Shown piece by piece: positions 37,476 to 46,852 of a DNA stretch of 64,000 bases. A program made the position numbers and the translations under genes. Positions within the stretch are counted from its first letter, which is position 1. Every line of letters starts with the position of its first letter. The notes below the pieces were generated by a model. It made no database searches and had not been told where the DNA came from. It worked only from the letters and a program-made list of their open reading frames with translations. The DNA is taken from NCBI RefSeq assembly GCF_001922575.1, contig NZ_MRCI01000001.1, positions 2,418,001 to 2,482,000 on the forward strand. Reading direction: 5' to 3'. Source of the DNA: Neptunomonas phycophila (GTDB lineage Bacteria; Pseudomonadota; Gammaproteobacteria; Pseudomonadales; Balneatricaceae).

Positions 37476-38837
37476 TTATTTGGTTACTTCACGGTCGTAG
37501 TTTAAGCGTTTAGCTGCATCCAAGGTCAACATTTGCATGAACGCTTTAGTTTCAGCATCGTTACCCACAGGTGCACCGCCATTTCCGCCGCCAAATACAT
37601 TTGTTGGCACATTACGTTTAGCAAACGCTTCTGCCCATAAGCGCTGAATTTGCACCTCGGCTTCTAACTTTTGGGCCAACGCGTTATCGGCCTGAAGAAT
37701 CACTTCTTTTTGATAAGCTTCTGCATCGGCTAGCGTGCGGCGTGTTTCAGCTTCTACACGGGCTTTTTCTAAGTTAATTTCGGCCGTTTCTTTAGATATG
37801 GCAGCTTCTGCTTTTAGCTTCTCAGCTCCGGTGATTGCTAACTGCTTATCCGTTTCTGCTTCTGTCGTTTTTTGGATTTGCTCAACTTTCGCCTTGGCTT
37901 GACGCTCAGCCACTTCACGTTCACCACGCGCGATTGCCAACAGCCTCTGTTCTTCCTCTTGAACACGTTGTTCACGGGCTATTGCACGGTCAGCCGAAGC
38001 TTTTTGTTTAAGCTGCATCCGCTCAATAAATTTCTGGTTTGGTTTCATGTCCGTCACTAAAGCCGAAACAACCGTTATTCCAAAATCAGTAAAGCGTTGT
38101 GATTTACGACGAGGCTGGCCATCTGGACCTATCACCTTATTCACAAGAAAGACCGTTTTTGAATCTTCACCGTATTGTTCTTGCTCGGTGCCTAGCGCCG
38201 CGTTAGCAGAACCCGAAGCAGAGCGGGTTGAACGCACTGAAACCTCCTCACGTTTTACAAGAAAAATACCGTTGCTCATTTGGTTTTCGAACTCAGAGTT
38301 AAACTCCGTCCGGCCACCAGCGTAGTACTCTTCTGCCGCCATCAAAGACGCATTTGCTTGCAGTGTCTCTTTAAAAGCGGGCAGTAAAGCCGTACGCAAT
38401 AAGTTTTCTGGCGAACGGTATTCATGCGCTAGTTTTAAAAATGAAACTTCATCTGAAGGAATCGAAAAACGCACCGTGGCTTCCGCATGTGCATCCACCT
38501 GATCTAAAAACATAATACTCAGTGGAGGAAGGCTCGCGGATTCGTTATCGGAGTCTTTCTCGGCTCGAATAGCGTTAACACTCGACCCAGATGACGCTTG
38601 AACTGTCATCGCTCGCTTCCAAGAGTTATAGCGACCAAAAGGGTAAAATTTATAACCTACCTCTGTGACTACAGCCTCACTCCCTGTCACCGTCCGCACA
38701 TGGTAGATATAACCCGGCTCTGCATAAAAGAAAGACTTAGACATAACGTAAACCAGCGCGAGAATAACAATAACACCAACTACCGCTTTAGCTATTAAGC
38801 CGCTACTAGATTTCAATAGTGTGTGAGCATCAGACAT
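37476..38837 (-). CDS. SPFH/band-7 (prohibitin-like) membrane protein
   Basis: A 453-residue protein with one N-terminal membrane segment near 15-35, an SPFH domain to about residue 265, and a long Ala/Glu/Lys-rich coiled coil from about 275 to 395 (RAIAREQRVQEEEQRLLAIA onwards). A Gly-rich stretch NVFGGGNGGAPVGND precedes the C-terminus. SPFH proteins form membrane scaffolds. AAGGA precedes the ATG. The region between residues 195 and 215 is Ser/Arg-rich. It has no NfeD-like or HflC partner nearby, so its role is open. Confidence 0.82.
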   Translation of the reverse strand: MSDAHTLLKSSSGLIAKAVVGVIVILALVYVMSKSFFYAEPGYIYHVRTVTGSEAVVTEVGYKFYPFGRYNSWKRAMTVQASSGSSVNAIRAEKDSDNESASLPPLSIMFLDQVDAHAEATVRFSIPSDEVSFLKLAHEYRSPENLLRTALLPAFKETLQANASLMAAEEYYAGGRTEFNSEFENQMSNGIFLVKREEVSVRSTRSASGSANAALGTEQEQYGEDSKTVFLVNKVIGPDGQPRRKSQRFTDFGITVVSALVTDMKPNQKFIERMQLKQKASADRAIAREQRVQEEEQRLLAIARGEREVAERQAKAKVEQIQKTTEAETDKQLAITGAEKLKAEAAISKETAEINLEKARVEAETRRTLADAEAYQKEVILQADNALAQKLEAEVQIQRLWAEAFAKRNVPTNVFGGGNGGAPVGNDAETKAFMQMLTLDAAKRLNYDREVTK

Positions 38838-39070
38838 GTAACTTCCTTATTTCCTTCAGATTTAAATTAAAACACGCGATGCTAACAAAAAATCAAGATA
38901 GTTTTATGACGGCATACAGGCATTTAATGCATAGTAACTTATTGCTTTTTAAAAGAAAAAGCTAAAACATAGTTTTCGTCAGTTTAGCGTAAAGAAAGAT
39001 GGAACTACCTAAAATAAAGAGGCAACACATAACTCAAACAAAGGTGTTGCACCCTTTACCCAGCCATCAA

Positions 39071-39091
39071 AAAGAAGAGCTTATATAAGCT
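39071..39091 (-). terminator. Probable terminator after efpL
   Basis: The 14-nt perfect palindrome AGCTTATATAAGCT (39078-39091) is followed on the minus strand by CTTCTTTTTG, 4 nt past the stop codon. The stem is AU-rich, so strength is uncertain. The rest of the gap to 38838 shows nothing recognisable. Confidence 0.5.
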
Positions 39092-39094
39092 AGT

Positions 39095-39661
39095 TTAAGC
39101 ACGGCTAATAAACTTACCCGTTTCGGTATTCACTTTAATTTTATCGCCCTCTTTTGTGTATTCCGGCACCTGCAGTTCATAGCCATTGCTACATTTAGCC
39201 GGTTTAGTACGCCCCGTAGCACTGGCTGATTGCATGCCCGGCATGCACTCAACAACGTCCATAACCACCGTATTGGGCAGCTCGATTCCAATGGGGTTAC
39301 CATCTACCAGCAAAACTAATATGCCTGTCATGCCATCGCTAATAAAATCGATTTCGTCAGTAATGGTCGCTTCATTCAAGCTGTATTGGCTGTAATCTTC
39401 CTGATCCATAAACGTCAGTAGATCATCTTCACGATAGAGGTAGGAGACTAAACGACGTTCCAGTGACGCCTGTTTAATCATATCTGTTCCGATGAAGGTC
39501 TCCTCGTACTTCCCACCATGAGGTACTTGATTGAAACGCACTTTATAGAGTGTTTGTGCACCACGAGATGACGGGCTGTGCACATCTATTTTTTGAACGA
39601 CATACAAGGTGCCGTTGATCTCAACGACGTGGCCTTTTTTAAGCTCTGATGCTTTAGGCAT
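39095..39661 (-). CDS. efpL: Elongation factor P-like protein EfpL (YeiP)
   Basis: A 188-residue EF-P paralog that relieves ribosome stalling. It begins MPKASELKKGHVVEINGTLY and carries the loop SPSSRGAQTLYKVRF, where EfpL has an Arg-containing tip instead of the modified Lys of EF-P. It ends KIKVNTETGKFISRA. The ATG at 39661 matches orthologs; the ATG at 39679 adds six residues. GGAAG lies 7 nt upstream. No efp modification enzyme gene is nearby. Confidence 0.93.
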   Translation of the reverse strand: MPKASELKKGHVVEINGTLYVVQKIDVHSPSSRGAQTLYKVRFNQVPHGGKYEETFIGTDMIKQASLERRLVSYLYREDDLLTFMDQEDYSQYSLNEATITDEIDFISDGMTGILVLLVDGNPIGIELPNTVVMDVVECMPGMQSASATGRTKPAKCSNGYELQVPEYTKEGDKIKVNTETGKFISRA

Positions 39662-39756
39662 GATCCTGCTTCCAACCAAAAAAAGAAGCTATTCTATGCG
39701 AGCTGTGATTTCACAAACAACGCTTATTTACTCAGCATCGTATTTATTTTTACACA

Positions 39757-39781
39757 CAAAAAAGCCCGCATAGAGCGGGCT
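39757..39781 (-). terminator. Rho-independent terminator after the TonB receptor gene
   Basis: AGCCCGC and GCGGGCT form a 7-bp GC-rich stem around 5 nt. On the minus strand a TTTTTTT run follows. Confidence 0.93.
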
Positions 39782-39816
39782 AATAAATTGCTGAATGGCT
39801 AATAGCTAAACACTAC

Positions 39817-41994
39817 TTAATAGTTCCATGTCAGAGTAACAGTGGCGTTACGAGGCTCACCATAGAACCCTTGCTCCCAATACAATGAGTTAATATATCG
39901 CTCGTCGGTAAGGTTATTAATTTTGCCAGACAACGTCCAATTATCATTGAATTCATAACTCGCCATTAGGTCGACCAGTGTATAAGCATCTTGTGTATAA
40001 AGTTCGGAGTCAGTCGTTGTTTTACTCTGCCAACGCACACTACCCCCTACTTTAAGCTGATCAACACCGGGAACTTGATAAGTACCGCTGACACGCAACA
40101 CATTTCGTGGTTCGAACAGGCGAACTTTGTCATTCGTACCTGATTCCACTATATCAACATGTGTAAAACCGGCGAGGAGATTAATCCGTGGGGTCGGTTG
40201 GCCAGAAACTTCCAGCTCAATACCCCGTGAGTTGGTGTCGTCGGTAGTATAAACAGTTTGACCGTTTCCTCCGACCGTCGAACTGCCGGCTACGTTATCC
40301 TGATCAGCGTAAAAAACGGCGGCGGTCGCTAGTAACTGATCATCAAACAAGCTGGCCTTAACACCTACTTCATACGCCTTACCTTCGACTGGATCGAGTA
40401 ATTCATTATCCGTACCCAGCTTATTTTGGGGATTAAATATACCGGTATAGCTCGCATACACACCCACATCATCGGTTAAGTTATACATCGCGCCTAAATA
40501 CGGAACCACCTCCGATGCATCGCGATCTCGCTCACTACCATACGAGTCACCTTTTGTATTAACCGTTGTGTAGCTTCCCCCTAAAAAGAGATTTAACGCA
40601 TCAGTAGCATCAATACGAGTCGCTACGTACGTGCTGCGCAAGCGGTCATTAAACGTGCCGCCGCTAGTCCCGTTACCATAGATATCTGGCTCTTCAAAAG
40701 AGCCATCCCATGTATTCAAATCTGGAACGGGGTACCCCAAACGTGACCCATATCCAGATAACTGGCTATTTTTCATTCGCGCCGCCGTTGCACCTATAGC
40801 TAACAAATGCTCGCGCCCGGCTAAGGTGTAGGGGCCTGTCGCATTGACATTGAACTGGGTGACCGATAAGTCTTGCTCATAAGCGGATGGGTATGCGAGA
40901 AGCCCTACTTCCGGATCGCTACCAGCAACGGGTGAGCCATAGACATAAAACAACTTTGAGTCTTGCTTGGTGGACGTGTGATCTACGCTTGCCGTCGCTT
41001 CCCACCCGTTATCAAATGAGTGCTGCCACTGGGCAAAATAGGTTTCTTTCTTTGTATCCCAGTATGACCAATCAGCCGCTGTGGAAGTAGACACATCATA
41101 ATCGGTGTAGCTACCATCATCATACGTTAATGGTAACGCCCCCCACATAGGGCTGTTTGCATTATTGCGCTGTTGATCGTAGCCGAACGTTAATAAGTCC
41201 TTTTCTGTCACATCGACTTCAATGACGCCATAGCCTAAGGTGGTGTCTTTCTCATAGCGATCTAAATACGACTCTTTACTCTGCTTAGCAATGACCGCTC
41301 GCCCACGGACTGTGCCTTCCTCATTTAAGCTACCGGATACATCAGCTTCAAGGCGTCTGGTATTCCAAGAACCCACCGTAGCAGCAATGGACGCCTGTGT
41401 TTCGTAAGTAGGACGTTTGCGAATCATGTTAACCGTTGCGGATGGGTTCCCCACTCCAGCCGTTAAACCATTAGCTCCCTTGAGCACCTCAATACGGTCA
41501 TACATAAACGCATCAAAATTGCTGGTGGGCGTATCCCCTAAAGCCGCTCCTACTCCGTCAGTTTCAAAATTCATAATGTCAAAACCACGTGACGTGAAAT
41601 ACACGCGATCCGTCTCGACCTTGTTTACCACAACCCCGGGAATTAGCGCTAACGCATCACTCACACTGGCAACAGAGAAGTCCTTCATTGCCTGGCTGGA
41701 GATGGTGGACACTGTTTGCGGTGTTTCCTTAATATCGATCGCTAAACCTGTAGCTGCAGCAGAGCGTTTAACTTGATAGGAGCCTGTTTGTTCTGAAGGC
41801 GCAATATAACTAGATGTAATTTCAGAGTCTGTAACTTGTAAGGCTTGCAGCTCCTGCAGGTCATTTTGACTATTATCCTCAGCCAGCACATTACCGCTAA
41901 GCAATAAACACGGCACGATTAGGGCGGCTTCCCTGATACGTTGAGCTAAAAAACTGGGCTGGCTAGCAGGATATGCACTGCGGCAGAGGGACAT
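39817..41994 (-). CDS. TonB-dependent siderophore receptor
   Basis: A 725-residue outer-membrane receptor for a ferric siderophore. A signal peptide (hydrophobic EAALIVPCLLLSGNVLA) is followed by a short linker, then the plug domain (IKETPQTVSTISSQAMKDF, FTSRGFDIMNFETDG, VEVLKGANG-like IEVLKGANG) and a beta barrel ending in aromatic WNY. There is no STN domain, so direct signalling to an anti-sigma factor is unlikely. I chose the ATG at 41994, with AGGAG upstream, over 42057. A Fur-box-like site lies upstream. It most resembles ferrichrome/coprogen/pyoverdine-type receptors; the ligand is unknown. Confidence 0.9.
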   Translation of the reverse strand: MSLCRSAYPASQPSFLAQRIREAALIVPCLLLSGNVLAEDNSQNDLQELQALQVTDSEITSSYIAPSEQTGSYQVKRSAAATGLAIDIKETPQTVSTISSQAMKDFSVASVSDALALIPGVVVNKVETDRVYFTSRGFDIMNFETDGVGAALGDTPTSNFDAFMYDRIEVLKGANGLTAGVGNPSATVNMIRKRPTYETQASIAATVGSWNTRRLEADVSGSLNEEGTVRGRAVIAKQSKESYLDRYEKDTTLGYGVIEVDVTEKDLLTFGYDQQRNNANSPMWGALPLTYDDGSYTDYDVSTSTAADWSYWDTKKETYFAQWQHSFDNGWEATASVDHTSTKQDSKLFYVYGSPVAGSDPEVGLLAYPSAYEQDLSVTQFNVNATGPYTLAGREHLLAIGATAARMKNSQLSGYGSRLGYPVPDLNTWDGSFEEPDIYGNGTSGGTFNDRLRSTYVATRIDATDALNLFLGGSYTTVNTKGDSYGSERDRDASEVVPYLGAMYNLTDDVGVYASYTGIFNPQNKLGTDNELLDPVEGKAYEVGVKASLFDDQLLATAAVFYADQDNVAGSSTVGGNGQTVYTTDDTNSRGIELEVSGQPTPRINLLAGFTHVDIVESGTNDKVRLFEPRNVLRVSGTYQVPGVDQLKVGGSVRWQSKTTTDSELYTQDAYTLVDLMASYEFNDNWTLSGKINNLTDERYINSLYWEQGFYGEPRNATVTLTWNY

Positions 41995-42042
41995 ATAGAC
42001 TCCTAAAAAAGGGAAAAGTTCATTTAAACAACAAATAGTAAT

Positions 42043-42061
42043 GCTAGTGATTATCATTTGT
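42043..42061. promoter_or_regulatory. Fur-box-like site upstream of the receptor gene
   Basis: This 19-nt stretch matches 13 of 19 positions of the classical Fur consensus GATAATGATAATCATTATC, including the central TGATNATCATT. It lies about 50 nt upstream of the receptor start, where a repressor would cover the promoter. Iron repression is inferred. Confidence 0.6.
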
Positions 42062-42230
42062 TATTTCAATTTATTTATAACTTATTATTAAATTTTTCTC
42101 TCAACAGACTTATGCAATCCCCCTACTTAACAATGCCCTCTAGCCTGAATAAGATAAACTCACATCAAAACTGACGCACTCAACAAGCCATCCAGCATTG
42201 TTCGCGTAAGCTAATAATTAGGAGCAGCAC

Positions 42231-43076
42231 ATGAGCAGCAACGAATATACACCACCAACAGTATGGGAATGGGATCCAGAAAACGGTGGAGAATGGGCAA
42301 AAACTAATCGGCCGGTTTCAGGCGCAACGCACGAAAAAACACTTCCGGTAGGTAAACACCCGTTCCAGCTTTATTCACTGGCCACACCCAACGGCCAAAA
42401 AGTCACCATTATGTTCGAAGAACTATTAGCATTGGGCTTTGCCGAAGCGGAATACGATGCCCACCTAATCAAGATCGGTGACGGCGATCAATTCTCATCT
42501 GGCTTTGTAGAAGTAAACCCGAACTCCAAGATCCCTGCTTTGATGGATCACAACACAACACCGCCCACTCGCCTTTTTGAGTCTGGCTCTATCTTGCAGT
42601 ACCTCGCCGATAAATTTGGCGCGCTGGTGCCTAATGACCACGCAGGTAAAACCGAATGCCGTAATTGGCTGTTTTGGCAAATGGGCTCAGCCCCCTATTT
42701 AGGTGGTGGCTTTGGACATTTCTATGCCTACGCACCTTATAAAATGCAGTACCCCATTGACCGCTTCACGATGGAAACTAAGCGCCAATTAGATGTATTA
42801 GATAAGCAACTAGCTAACAACAGCTATATTGCAGGCGAGGAATATTCGATAGCCGATATTGCAATCTGGCCTTGGTATGGCAACTTAGTATTGGGTAATT
42901 TATACAACGCGGCGGAGTTTCTAGACGTTAAAAGCTATACCCATGTATTACGTTGGGCCAAGCAAATTGAACAGCGCCCTGCCGTGCAACGTGGACGCAT
43001 CGTTAACCGCACTTGGGGAGACGAACAATTAGCCGAGCGCCATGATGCGGCAGATATAGATGCGGTTTTAAATTAA
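42231..43076 (+). CDS. yghU: Glutathione S-transferase, YghU type
   Basis: A 281-residue GST of the nu class. YghU homologs bind two glutathiones and act as disulfide-bond reductases. Diagnostic pieces are the long N-terminal extension before the thioredoxin fold, PFQLYSLATPNGQKVTIMFEE, VNPNSKIPAL, LFESGSILQYLADKFG and IADIAIWPWYGN. The ATG has AGGAG upstream. It may be induced with neighbours, but the nearest gene is convergent. Confidence 0.9.
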   Translation: MSSNEYTPPTVWEWDPENGGEWAKTNRPVSGATHEKTLPVGKHPFQLYSLATPNGQKVTIMFEELLALGFAEAEYDAHLIKIGDGDQFSSGFVEVNPNSKIPALMDHNTTPPTRLFESGSILQYLADKFGALVPNDHAGKTECRNWLFWQMGSAPYLGGGFGHFYAYAPYKMQYPIDRFTMETKRQLDVLDKQLANNSYIAGEEYSIADIAIWPWYGNLVLGNLYNAAEFLDVKSYTHVLRWAKQIEQRPAVQRGRIVNRTWGDEQLAERHDAADIDAVLN

Positions 43077-43090
43077 TAAAACTGGCTTTA

Positions 43091-43981
43091 TCACAAACTA
43101 ATATTCGTTTTAATGAAAGACAAAAACGCCTCAATGCGTGAGGCAAGCATAGTATGTTTGTAGTACACAGCCTGAACCAGCTCCCTGGGGTTCGGGCTGT
43201 CTTTGATATCACCTAACACCTTAATCAAACGCCCTTCATCCAAGTCTTTTTTCACCATAAAATTAGACAGCAAAGCAATACCATTACCCGCCAAACATAA
43301 TTGGCGAACCGTTTCCCCGCTACTTGCACTAAGGCTTACGGGTAATACCGTAGGCGGAGAGGTGTATAGCTTATTTAAGTTGGGATTATCAGAGAAGCCG
43401 ATCACTTCATGCTGATCAAGGTCTGCCAGCGTTGCAGGCTCACCATTTTGAGCTAGATAAGCAGGAGAAGCGACAAGATGTAAGCGGCTTCTTCCTAAGA
43501 ACGTCGCATTCAGCCCCGAATCTGATAACTCACCTATTCGCACAGCAAGATCTGTCCGCTTCTCAATGAGATCAATAATTCGATCATTAGACACAAGCTC
43601 TAAATCAATTTCAGGGTGTGCTTCCCTAAATGGCTTAATCAAGGGAACTAATTGATGGAGCACAAACGGACTCGCAGCATCAACCCGCAGGCGTCCGCTA
43701 GGACGTACCTTTTGCTCAGCTAACGCAAACTCGGCAGCGGCAATACTGTCCATAGCTTGGCGAATTGCCATTATAAATTGCTCGCCTTCCGGCGTTAGGT
43801 TCACTTTGCGAGTCGTTCGTGTAAAAAAGCTACAGCCATGTTCTAACTCTAAACGAGCAACAGCACGGGACACTTTAGCTACCTGAAGATCAAGGACGGC
43901 AGCGGCGGCAGAAAAACCGCCATGATCAGCCACGGCTAACAAGATCTCTAGATCTTCTGTTTTAGATCGGATTCCGCTCAT
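43091..43981 (-). CDS. LysR-family regulator
   Basis: A 296-residue LysR protein. The N-terminal helix-turn-helix (GGFSAAAAVLDLQVAKVSRAVARLE) is shown here only as GGFSAAAAVLDLQVAKVSRA; the effector domain contains GRLRVDAASPFVLHQLVPLI. It is divergent from an AraJ-like exporter gene with a 104-nt gap carrying CCAAA (43991-43995) and TTTGG (44007-44011) as a possible dyad. Control of that exporter is the likely role. Confidence 0.85.
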   Translation of the reverse strand: MSGIRSKTEDLEILLAVADHGGFSAAAAVLDLQVAKVSRAVARLELEHGCSFFTRTTRKVNLTPEGEQFIMAIRQAMDSIAAAEFALAEQKVRPSGRLRVDAASPFVLHQLVPLIKPFREAHPEIDLELVSNDRIIDLIEKRTDLAVRIGELSDSGLNATFLGRSRLHLVASPAYLAQNGEPATLADLDQHEVIGFSDNPNLNKLYTSPPTVLPVSLSASSGETVRQLCLAGNGIALLSNFMVKKDLDEGRLIKVLGDIKDSPNPRELVQAVYYKHTMLASRIEAFLSFIKTNISL

Positions 43982-44085
43982 ATTATTGCACCAAATGATA
44001 AAGTATTTTGGAACTAATGCTATTTTTGCAAATATTAAAACACTTCATACTGCCTCCTATTACAACTTTATTAGGAGTACAGATT

Positions 44086-45261
44086 ATGCCGCTTGCCCTT
44101 TGGGCGCTTACCCTAAGCGCCTTCGCCATCGGTACAACAGAATTTGTCATTGTGGGGTTAATTCCCACGATTGCCAATGACCTTTCCGTAACCCTACCCA
44201 GCGCAGGTCTTCTCGTAAGTCTTTATGCATTAGGGGTTGCTGTGGGCGCCCCAGTGCTCACAGCGTTAACAGGGAAGCTAAATAGAAAATGGCTGTTACT
44301 CGCCTTAATGAGCTTGTTCATTATAGGCAACTTATTAGCGTGGAGCTCACCTAATTATGAAGCGCTCATTATGGCTAGGGTCCTCACAGGGCTAGCTCAT
44401 GGCGTATTCTTTTCTATTGGCTCTACCATCGCTACCCGCCTAGTATCAAAGGACAAAGAAGCGAGCGCAATCGCCCTCATGTTCACCGGCCTGACCGTAG
44501 CATTGGTAACCGGTGTTCCTTTAGGGACATGGATAGGTCAACATTTTGGCTGGCGTGCGACGTTTCTTGTTGTTTCAACGTTGGGGATAATTGCGCTAAT
44601 TGGAAGCTTTATACTCGTACCTAACAACCTAAAAAGCTCACCCAGCGCTAGTATCGTGAAGCAGGTTTCTGTTCTTCTCAAGCCTAGACTGCTACTGGTT
44701 TATGCGATGACGGCGATAGGTTATGGCGGCACCTTTGTTGCCTTTACTTTTCTTGCTTCTATTTTAGAGTCTGTTAGTGGCTTTCCCCAATCAAGCATTG
44801 CTTTAATCATGCTGGTTTACGGAGTTTCAGTAGCAGCGGGAAATATTTGGGGTGGTAAACTGGCTGATAAAGTCGGGCCTGTTTCGGCACTAACCACTAT
44901 TTTCACAGCGCTTTCAGGTGTGCTGTTTATATTCTACTTCACAGCTCCCTACCCCTTACTCGCTTTAGGAACGGTACTAATATGGGGTGCATTTGCGTTT
45001 GGCAACGTACCTGGCCTGCAAGTATATGTGGTGCAAATAGCTGAGCGCGAAGCGCCACATGCCGTAGAAGTCGCTTCAGGGTTAAACATTGCCGCTTTTA
45101 ATGTAGGCATTGCGTTAGGCGCTATAATCGGTGGTCACATTGTCGACCAATACAGCCTTATAGACACAGCATGGGTAGGTGGCATTATTGTCATCATTGC
45201 ACTATTGCTAACTCGGCTAAGCGGTTGGCTAGACAACAAGCAAACACTGGTTACGGCCTAA
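44086..45261 (+). CDS. MFS exporter, AraJ-like
   Basis: A 391-residue transporter with 12 hydrophobic segments. The start LSAFAIGTTEFVIVGLIPTI and the loop after segment 2 (GKLNRKWLLLALM) match the DHA1 sugar/drug efflux group that includes AraJ and PurR-controlled exporters. I chose the ATG at 44086, with AGGAG upstream; the ATG at 44008 gives a 26-residue extension with no family support. Its substrate is unknown. It is probably controlled by the divergent LysR protein. Confidence 0.84.
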   Translation: MPLALWALTLSAFAIGTTEFVIVGLIPTIANDLSVTLPSAGLLVSLYALGVAVGAPVLTALTGKLNRKWLLLALMSLFIIGNLLAWSSPNYEALIMARVLTGLAHGVFFSIGSTIATRLVSKDKEASAIALMFTGLTVALVTGVPLGTWIGQHFGWRATFLVVSTLGIIALIGSFILVPNNLKSSPSASIVKQVSVLLKPRLLLVYAMTAIGYGGTFVAFTFLASILESVSGFPQSSIALIMLVYGVSVAAGNIWGGKLADKVGPVSALTTIFTALSGVLFIFYFTAPYPLLALGTVLIWGAFAFGNVPGLQVYVVQIAEREAPHAVEVASGLNIAAFNVGIALGAIIGGHIVDQYSLIDTAWVGGIIVIIALLLTRLSGWLDNKQTLVTA

Positions 45262-45272
45262 TAACAACTAAC

Positions 45273-45307
45273 CAGCAATGAGCCTCTGTAAAAGTGGCTC
45301 ATTGCTG
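45273..45307. terminator. Hairpin between convergent exporter and modF genes
   Basis: A perfect 12-bp stem (CAGCAATGAGCC with GGCTCATTGCTG) around an 11-nt loop. No T-run follows on either strand, but the position between convergent stops supports a shared terminator. Confidence 0.6.
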
Positions 45308-45314
45308 ACGGTGC

Positions 45315-46742
45315 TCATTCGTTCTTAGTCAACGCCAAATAATTATCAATACCCGCTATCTGATCTTCTGGGTGATGGTTAACATACAACACAGCCGTTT
45401 CAGAACCGGCGCAAATTTTCTCAATCAAGGCCAGCACCAACTGGCGGTTCATATCGTCTAGCCCTAAACACGGCTCATCCAGTATCAGTAAAGGCGGATG
45501 TTTAACCATGGCTCTGGCAATTAATAATAACCGCTGGTCACCGTAAGACAATTTATTAAAGGGCTGATCGGCGCGATCCTGCATCCCCAATAAAGCGAGC
45601 CACTGGTCAGCAATTTTCTTTTGGCGGTCAGTGCATTTACTGTACAACCCAATGCTGTCGTAAAAACCAGAGATGATGACATTTCGCAAGCTAGTACTGA
45701 CGCGGTATTCCCACTGTAATGCCGTAGAAACGTATCCTATAAACTGCTTTATTTGCCAAATACTTTCGCCACTGCCGCGTTTAAAGCCAAATACAAAGAT
45801 ATCATTTACATAACACTGAGGGTGATCGCCCGTAATTAACGACAAAATGCCGGTCTTGCCACTACCGTTAGGGCCACTGAGTTGCCAATGTTGATTAGGC
45901 TCGATTGTCCAATTCAACTTATCCACAATTACCGTATCACCATACTTGATGGTGATGTCTGTCAAACGCACTAAAGGCTGAGTGGGGTCTAGCGCGGGCA
46001 ACGCCGTTTCTGGATCGGCTTCGGGGACACTGAGGTCAGTGGTTTTCAAATGCAAAAGTTGATACAACTCGCTAAACGCCGACTCATCATCACGGCAAAC
46101 GGTATGAGGTAAACGCCCTTTTTCTACGTAAGCGACATGCGTAATAAAGTCTGGCATTTCGTCAAATCTATTCAGCACAAAAACCATAGATACAGTGGAG
46201 ATAAGCGTTGCCAAATGCGCCTGCAACATAGATAAGGTCGCGGCATCTAAACCATCAAAAGGCTCGTCTAAGATCAGCAGGTCAGGCTTACTTGTGAGCG
46301 CGCGGATTAACATAACTTTTCGGCTTTCACCGGTAGAGAGTTTACGAAAAGCACGTTCTAATAATCCGCTTAAGCCAAACTTACTCACTAACTCATTGGC
46401 TAGCTCTGGGTCTTGGCATCCCTCGAATATCATCTCCTTAACCGGTGTTCCCTCTGAGATAACATCCATGATGTCAGCATCATCTTTTTTTAGCTCAGCC
46501 GCAATAAGGTCGGCTTGCTCTTCAAAGGAAACAACACCGACCCGTGACGGAAGACCCGATACCCCACCCGACTCGATATCGCCAACCCCAGCCAAAACTG
46601 CGGCTAACGCTGACTTACCTGCGCCATTCGTGCCCGTTATGACCCAATGCTGGTTTGGCTCAATGGTCCAATTAACTTCGCTTAATAAAAAGCGGTCATC
46701 AAAGTTTACTGTTACATTTTCCAGGCAAATTGAAGTATCCAT
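45315..46742 (-). CDS. modF: Tandem ABC ATPase, ModF type
   Basis: A 475-residue cytoplasmic protein with two ATPase domains and no membrane segment. Domain 1 has GTNGAGKSAL and LLILDEPFDGLD; domain 2 has GPNGSGKTGIL and LLILDEPCLGLDD. The sequence resembles ModF, which E. coli encodes beside molybdate genes, but no modABC genes are here, so molybdate involvement is not supported by context. The length (E. coli ModF about 490) fits. Domain 1 signature reads KLSTGESRKVMLIR. Confidence 0.82.
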   Translation of the reverse strand: MDTSICLENVTVNFDDRFLLSEVNWTIEPNQHWVITGTNGAGKSALAAVLAGVGDIESGGVSGLPSRVGVVSFEEQADLIAAELKKDDADIMDVISEGTPVKEMIFEGCQDPELANELVSKFGLSGLLERAFRKLSTGESRKVMLIRALTSKPDLLILDEPFDGLDAATLSMLQAHLATLISTVSMVFVLNRFDEMPDFITHVAYVEKGRLPHTVCRDDESAFSELYQLLHLKTTDLSVPEADPETALPALDPTQPLVRLTDITIKYGDTVIVDKLNWTIEPNQHWQLSGPNGSGKTGILSLITGDHPQCYVNDIFVFGFKRGSGESIWQIKQFIGYVSTALQWEYRVSTSLRNVIISGFYDSIGLYSKCTDRQKKIADQWLALLGMQDRADQPFNKLSYGDQRLLLIARAMVKHPPLLILDEPCLGLDDMNRQLVLALIEKICAGSETAVLYVNHHPEDQIAGIDNYLALTKNE

Positions 46743-46773
46743 AACGCAGATATCCTAATCAATAGCAGTCCAC

Positions 46774-46807
46774 AAAAAAGGCCGAGATATCAGTCTCAGC
46801 CTTTTTT
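46774..46807 (-). terminator. Rho-independent terminator after ilvC
   Basis: AAAAAAGGC...GAGA pairs with TCTC...GCCTTTTTT with one mismatch. The T-run serves the minus-strand ilvC transcript and separates it from modF. The symmetric sequence would also work on the plus strand. Confidence 0.88.
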
Positions 46808-46852
46808 AATCTCAACACCTACCGAACATATCGGTCAGGAGTAACGAGTCGA

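Noticed and set aside
45315-46742. Molybdate transport locus
   Set aside because: The tandem ATPase resembles ModF, but there is no ModA, ModB or ModC and no molybdenum-enzyme gene beside it.
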